Of a DNA stretch of 64,000 bases, positions 62,501 through 64,000 are shown piece after piece. Origin of the DNA: Harmothoe impar (lineage: Eukaryota; Annelida; Polychaeta; Phyllodocida; Polynoidae); NCBI GenBank assembly GCA_947462335.1, contig OX381720.1, positions 63,385,946 to 63,449,945 on the forward strand, written 5' to 3'. The position numbers and the translations under genes are program-made. The notes below the pieces were generated by a model that saw only the letters and a program-made list of their open reading frames with translations, was not told the origin of the DNA and did not search any database. Position 1 is the stretch's first letter. The number at the start of each line of letters is the position of its first letter.

Positions 62501-64000
62501 GCGCGATTATGCCCTTTGTCAAATGGACACCGACAGTCTTTACATGGCTCTCAGCGGTGCCACGTTGGATGACCTAGTGAAACCTCGCCTGAGAGAGACG
62601 TACTTCAGAGAGAAACGAAAGTGGCTTCCGACAGCGGTGTGCGACGAGCACTTAGAGCTTTTCGTGAAGACAAAAACGGAAAGAGTGCGAGAATGGTGTG
62701 CGCCGCCCGGCGGATGTTGTGAGAGACGGTACCTTCACGATCTGAGAACTTCGGGGCTCATGAAAGCGGAGTGGGAAGGTGACGGGATCCTAAGTCTCAA
62801 CCCTAAGACTTACATTTGCTACGATCGAGTCAGCGACACCGGTGAAAGAAAATCCAAAAAATGGAGTGCAAAAGGCGTACAGAAGAAACAAAACCCCCAG
62901 GAACCAGACGCCTTCTTAGATGTTCTTCGCCAACGAAAAACTCTCATTGCTGTAAATAGAAATTTCAAAGTGGTGCGAAACAAAATGGTCACCTACACCA
63001 TAGAGAAAGACGGCGTGCGCTACTTGTATTATAAGCGTCGCGTGCATTCTGACGGTGTGACAACGAGTCCTTTAGAGATATGAAAAAAAAAAAATGAAAA
63101 AAAAATAAGCGTGTGCATCTTTTCAAAAATAGAGTGTTTATCAAGATTGAAAAAAAAATAAATAAAAAAAAATTAAAAGAAAATATTGTTGTGTTTTTAT
63201 TATCATACGGCTTCTTTTACTAGTAAGTCGCGCAGTCTCTTAAAGCGTCACTCATGTGACGACGTCGCTTCCAGTCACGGGATCCTAAACAAAAAAAAAA
63301 ACTTCTTCTTCTTCCGGTCACGTGATCAATCAGGTCGCTTCCGGTTGGCCATTAAGTCGTGTGACGTCACTTCCGGTCACGTGACTCATCAGGTCACTTC
63401 CGATCACGTGATCCTAAATTAGGTCATATGACGTCACTTCCGGTCCCCTAAGTAGGTCAGTAGGTTACCCAGAATGCACCATCCCCTAAGTAGGTCACTT
63501 CCGGTCACCCAATGGAGGCCTCTGATTGGCTGCAGGGTTACCCAGAATGCACCGCTAATCTCCTAAGTAGGTCACTTCCGGTCACGTGACCAAATGGAGG
63601 CCTCTGATTGGCTAACTAGGTCACGTGACGTCACCACTAATCCCCTAAGTAGGTCACTTCCGGTCACGTGACCAAATGGAGGCCTCTGATTGGCTGCATG
63701 TCGATTGAGTAATAAACAGTACTTAACTATAGTCCCGTTCCGATACATACTATACTACTCACCCAGACATCCAGCACTGAGGTATGACACATCAAACATA
63801 GACCTCCATTCAGGAGTAGCTCCACCGTACCACTCAGGCATGTACCATGTCCCATCCTCCTTACACATAAGAACAGCATCAGTGGTTCCTATGTGGATTT
63901 TAAACCCCTGCACACACTTGAAGTTCACCACAGTATTCACAGTCGGCTGCATGACAGTTGTATTAGTCTTCACCAAGTTTCCTATTGTCGGCCAGTCACA
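52271..64000 (-). CDS. Sushi C: paralogue of lectin B 3' half (CCP modules plus TM), 5' end outside
   Basis: Minus-strand exons at 64000-63763 (long CCP, start beyond the window), 54400-54218, 53991-53803, 53393-53208, 52913-52731 (CCPs) and 52440-52271 (TM, stop) correspond one for one to the last six exons of lectin B. Phases all fit. The TM exon encodes DAPEPEETPPTEAQNAE, a hydrophobic helix and a tail slightly longer than in lectin B. The intron after the long CCP holds a 9-kb Polinton-like element, where the lectin B intron is only 184 bp. Whether the gene still splices correctly is unknown, but the donor is intact. Confidence 0.78.
52731..52913 (-). CDS. Sushi C exon: CCP (twin of lectin B CCP 10)
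   Basis: INCAVIP, NVSCSEG, ATCTIDGQW and ATCTG form the sushi pattern. Splice sites are CTTTTAG and GTACAG. Confidence 0.85.
53208..53393 (-). CDS. Sushi C exon: CCP (twin of lectin B CCP 9)
   Basis: VHCPPVPVV, YSCLHGY, ITCTHTGQW and DCQG. Splice sites are TTCATAG and GTAACA. Confidence 0.87.
53803..53991 (-). CDS. Sushi C exon: CCP (twin of lectin B CCP 8)
   Basis: IICPEIPDVP, NYTCNQGHQF, VNCTADGTW and EGCTG. Splice sites are ATTGACAG and GTGTGT. Confidence 0.87.
54218..54400 (-). CDS. Sushi C exon: CCP (twin of lectin B CCP 7)
   Basis: ETCPIVR, IQTCHHGF, VKCGEDLTW and SNCQ. Splice sites are CCTTACAG and GTAAGT. It is the first exon downstream of the Polinton-like insertion. Confidence 0.85.
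54762..54767. other. Target site duplication (left), CACCCA
   Basis: CACCCA precedes the element here and follows it at 63760-63765. In lectin B the uninterrupted site reads GAACTCACCCATACATCC. Six bp is the size made by Polinton integrases. Confidence 0.9.
54768..55210 (+). repeat. Left terminal inverted repeat
   Basis: It is complementary to 63301-63759, with internal rearrangements. It contains six CCGGAAGTGAC motifs (from about 54863 to 55147), several TGACGTCA, CACGTGAC and AGCCAATCAG motifs and two GCATTCTGGGTAA motifs. These resemble ETS, CREB/ATF, E-box, NF-Y and ZNF143 sites. Confidence 0.92.
55400..55560 (+). repeat. G-rich tract (quadruplex-prone) with ATGCATGGGG repeats
   Basis: Long runs of G4-G8 separated by A or AA, with two copies of a GGGGG..CTTTTA..ATGCATGGGG unit. 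It occurs only in the left arm, between the TIR and the death-domain gene. Confidence 0.85.
55585..55626. repeat. 42-bp perfect palindrome
   Basis: Perfectly self-complementary about the centre CTCTC|GAGAG (55605/55606), with arms containing ACGCTTCTTC and its complement. It could extrude a cruciform or form an RNA hairpin. I find no counterpart in the right arm. Confidence 0.95.
55784..56533 (-). CDS. Polinton-encoded protein with two death-domain-like repeats
   Basis: 249 residues from ATG at 56533. After a Pro/Ser and polar N-terminus come two similar alpha-helical repeats. Repeat 1 is about 52-133 (LLRQLGKELSGCWRELGSSL, RMDALVER, ELCTAMFRVW). Repeat 2 is about 150-240 (LGRRLGSRWKEVGDHLKL, RLDKIAEE, WAFRVLKMWQ). 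Each has the death-fold pattern: L-x-x-(L/E)-G-x-x-W-(K/R)-x-(L/V)-(A/G), then I/L-x-x-I/L, then a helix ending in W. Death domains join apoptotic and NF-kB adaptors, so an interference or adaptor role in host cell-death signalling is plausible but inferred. The gene has its own TATA-like promoter and is read away from the other two genes. Confidence 0.65.
   Translation of the reverse strand: MAQAIPLSSSPSPPGAPEKKLMRLDDVRRGARQQTDDGETRQVGQRRLAYSDALLRQLGKELSGCWRELGSSLKVSAARMDALVERSVKTPEELCTAMFRVWWGETPHRHRWGELGRVFTRIRRMELLAQWMALLHRQGLDFENPDSRAMHKHLGTLGRRLGSRWKEVGDHLKLSPERLDKIAEECEYGGSPAEWAFRVLKMWQDEADGAGGTPFELLRVLTEDMGKFGLGIAILLDFIKQETTRTTDM
56534..56660 (-). repeat. (GGC/GGT)n triplet repeat in the 5' leader of the death-domain gene
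   Basis: A GCC/ACC-type triplet run on the minus strand lies between the TATA-like box and the ATG. Minus-strand ORFs through it are low-complexity and not supported. Confidence 0.85.
56675..56690 (-). promoter_or_regulatory. TATA-like box for the death-domain gene
   Basis: The minus strand reads CTGTATAAAAAGCTC about 150 bp before the ATG. With the TATA at 57574 on the other strand, it makes 56.7-57.6 kb a divergent promoter region. Confidence 0.55.
57194..57530. repeat. Tandemly duplicated promoter segment, about 165 bp x 2
   Basis: The unit runs from TTTATACAGCTAACGCGCG through GAACAGGGTGGTAAGCGGCT, GATCC..CAGCTGAAAACGTC and CTTATGTCTTT to GAATGGCCGCCG. It appears twice head to tail just upstream of the PC4-like gene. 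GCTGAACAGGG and GTAAG..GCTTAGCTC recur once more near 57528. Confidence 0.8.
57574..57582 (+). promoter_or_regulatory. TATA box of the PC4-like gene
   Basis: TATATAAGG lies 68 bp upstream of ATG 57642, with a CACTCACTCATTC initiator-like stretch about 30 bp downstream. This arrangement favours 57642 as start over the in-frame codon at 57618. Confidence 0.7.
57642..59228 (+). CDS. Polinton-encoded PC4-like (ssDNA-binding) protein with low-complexity N-terminus
   Basis: 528 residues from ATG 57642 in a strong context (CACCACCATGAG). The N-terminal two thirds are Ser- and Ala-rich runs, then acidic stretches. A basic cluster (RPTKKRKIQEKEG) looks like an NLS. The last 150 residues fit PC4: about 470-520 read VYAAVSYYSGKNLVHVRKYE, then PTQQGVTLSARALKEL, matching the PC4 strand-turn-strand, basic loop and helix. 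An upstream segment (IWEDVARLSRRPRYTKDGQ, then TRSKRVHFTADALRELI) may be a second, degenerate half. PC4 proteins bind ssDNA and stimulate transcription or protect replication intermediates. A role as the element's ssDNA-binding protein is inferred. Confidence 0.62.
   Translation: MSKRQQLAAFKNKKTTRNSVRLASVPALATEHETTAAAGWSYHPPAVASARGSSSSSSSSSSTSSSSSSSSGSSTSSTTGSSRRASDVVTLATVHVAAKRAAAATAVPPATAAAAAAAAAPATAALATAAPAEAAAAPATVASAAAAPAAAASAAPAATATSTDDNAPGTAQYWQPGFYLPTTVDDFDDLPHVAQPLSSTTTSTDALDAARAESYSYSDTQPLNREEEEEEEQQQGETENDADDEAYEEPEGQGVSGTFFGFPLRPFDLTSSTASAPPSGPWRLPSPPPYEGGGGASSSTATHSTDGVWLRCSNNETSDTTSADAAPAIGSAADSAHADGVTHPAGVKRSKVSSRTTRPTKKRKIQEKEGDGREEAEKTLGLEFCLDGALTLEIWEDVARLSRRPRYTKDGQVKEASLTRSKRVHFTADALRELIARIADIRAVVRIRDTAAAQGKPNHTPWFAVLDEAGEVYAAVSYYSGKNLVHVRKYEGPDKKPTQQGVTLSARALKELDDKTEIILKYLGIDSE
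59290..59395 (+). repeat. (GACA)n and (GATA)n microsatellite
   Basis: ACAGACAG then GATAGATA runs fill the spacer between the PC4-like gene and the polymerase gene. Confidence 0.9.
59428..63083 (+). pseudogene. Family B (protein-primed-type) DNA polymerase of Polinton/adintovirus type, broken
   Basis: The 5' part (ATG 59428 to 60693) has a C2HC finger (CEKCF...HVENC), an OTU-like segment (KDNLCIFRCISFH, later HVSLVTDFNAY), a second finger (CCKCKAAF..LLKRHR) and Exo I (FDFEAF). The frame then ends. The 3' part continues in another frame to 63083: from TIKRSNQYLA through Exo III (YNNKDV), motif A (DANSLY), motif B (KLMGNATYGK) and motif C (QMDTDSLY). The Exo II region expected between Exo I and TIKRSN is missing, so a frame-changing deletion lies near 60680-60700. 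Polymerase motifs are intact, but no full protein can be made from this copy. This polymerase copies linear DNA from a protein primer in related elements. Confidence 0.85.
60680..60700 (+). other. Deletion/frame break in the polymerase gene
   Basis: The upstream frame ends AFFRP and TAA at 60691-60693. The downstream frame carries genuine polymerase sequence from about 60687. The two frames differ by a non-multiple of 3, and the Exo II motif is absent. Confidence 0.8.
63084..63300. other. 3' end of the polymerase gene and inner right arm
   Basis: A-rich with AATAAA-type signals (about 63157-63165). Positions 63180-63260 are complementary to about 55690-55785, so an inner, diverged part of the TIR continues here, while the left arm carries about 450 bp of extra sequence. 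Confidence 0.65.
63301..63759 (-). repeat. Right terminal inverted repeat
   Basis: The complement of the left TIR, ending ...CCGATACATACTATACTACT. It has the same ETS-, CRE-, E-box-, CCAAT- and ZNF143-like motifs. The two TIRs differ by small block rearrangements. Confidence 0.92.
63760..63765. other. Target site duplication (right), CACCCA
   Basis: The second copy of CACCCA. On the minus strand it reads TGGGTG and contains the exon end (G) and the first three bases of the splice donor (GTG). Confidence 0.9.
63763..64000 (-). CDS. Sushi C exon: long CCP module (5' edge beyond the window)
   Basis: It encodes CDWPTIGNLVKTNTTV to FKCVQGFKIH, LMCKEDGTWYMPEW and FDVSYLSAGCLG. It is the twin of lectin B CCP 6. 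Its donor GTGAGT is half host (GTG, from the target duplication) and half element (AGT, the TIR end). Confidence 0.82.

Larger units (their letters stand above)
54768..63759. mobile_element. Polinton/adintovirus-like element, 8992 bp, complete ends
   Basis: Inverted ends begin AGTAGTATAGTATGTATCGG, the TIRs are about 450 bp, and there is a 6-bp target duplication. It holds three genes: a death-domain-like protein (minus), a PC4-like protein (plus) and a family B DNA polymerase (plus, broken). There is no recognisable integrase, A32-type ATPase, adenain-like protease or capsid protein, so this is a non-autonomous or deleted derivative, or a divergent lineage. The 6-bp duplication suggests a Polinton-type integrase acting in trans or lost since. 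The interior is GC-rich, unlike the AT-rich host DNA around it. It lies inside an intron of sushi C, next to the donor. Confidence 0.88.

Overview
This is animal nuclear DNA: intron-rich genes with GT/AG splice sites, mosaics of extracellular modules (C-type lectin, PAN/apple, sushi/CCP), a class C GPCR, LINE and DNA transposons, and much tandem repetition. I lean towards amphioxus (Branchiostoma). The reasons are the minisatellites whose units straddle exon-intron boundaries (positions 2085-2580 and 4400-5060), a pattern I recall being described from amphioxus as 'mirage' minisatellites, and the abundance of lectin/sushi genes. The species is an inference.

Layout. Positions 1-2070 are a copy of 7640-9738 and carry an orphan PAN exon. 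Positions 2568-5777 (+) are the last five exons of a class C GPCR (TM3-end to C-terminus). Positions 9401-15181 (-) are a small secreted lectin, lectin A: signal peptide, C-type lectin domain (CTLD), 14-residue linker and PAN domain, with two alternative exons for the first half of the CTLD. Positions 16.3-17.6 kb hold a gag-like retroelement fragment, and 18.0-18.7 kb a tandem repeat full of RFX X-box-like motifs. Positions 20393-45381 (-) give a chain of exons whose phases all agree (22 exons, 3915 nt, 1304 residues): signal peptide, CTLD, two linkers, two more CTLDs, a Thr/Asp repeat, ten CCP modules, and a transmembrane (TM) segment. I call this lectin B. It may be one gene or two adjacent ones. 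Its introns hold a 1.3-kb foldback element, several MITEs, a 1.9-kb VNTR and a 6.4-kb LINE (31517-37920). The LINE encodes an ORF1 protein with a C-terminal NADAR (YbiA-like) domain, a separate SGNH-hydrolase ORF, and an endonuclease-RT ORF whose endonuclease has an internal deletion. Positions 52271-64000 (-) are the 3' part of a paralogue, sushi C: CCP modules plus TM, with its 5' end outside the window.

The most unusual object is a complete 8992-bp Polinton/adintovirus-like element at 54768-63759, inside sushi C. It has long terminal inverted repeats (TIRs) and a 6-bp target duplication (CACCCA). It encodes a protein-primed-type family B DNA polymerase (broken between Exo I and Exo II), a protein with a C-terminal PC4-like ssDNA-binding region, and a protein with two death-domain-like repeats. 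No integrase, packaging ATPase, protease or capsid gene is visible. Its TIRs are packed with motifs resembling ETS, CREB/ATF, NF-Y, E-box and ZNF143 sites. It sits exactly on a splice donor, and its terminal AGT completes the donor GTGAGT again.

Exon boundaries were set by hand from splice consensus, phase continuity and paralogue comparison. Repeat identities are by eye. No database search was possible.
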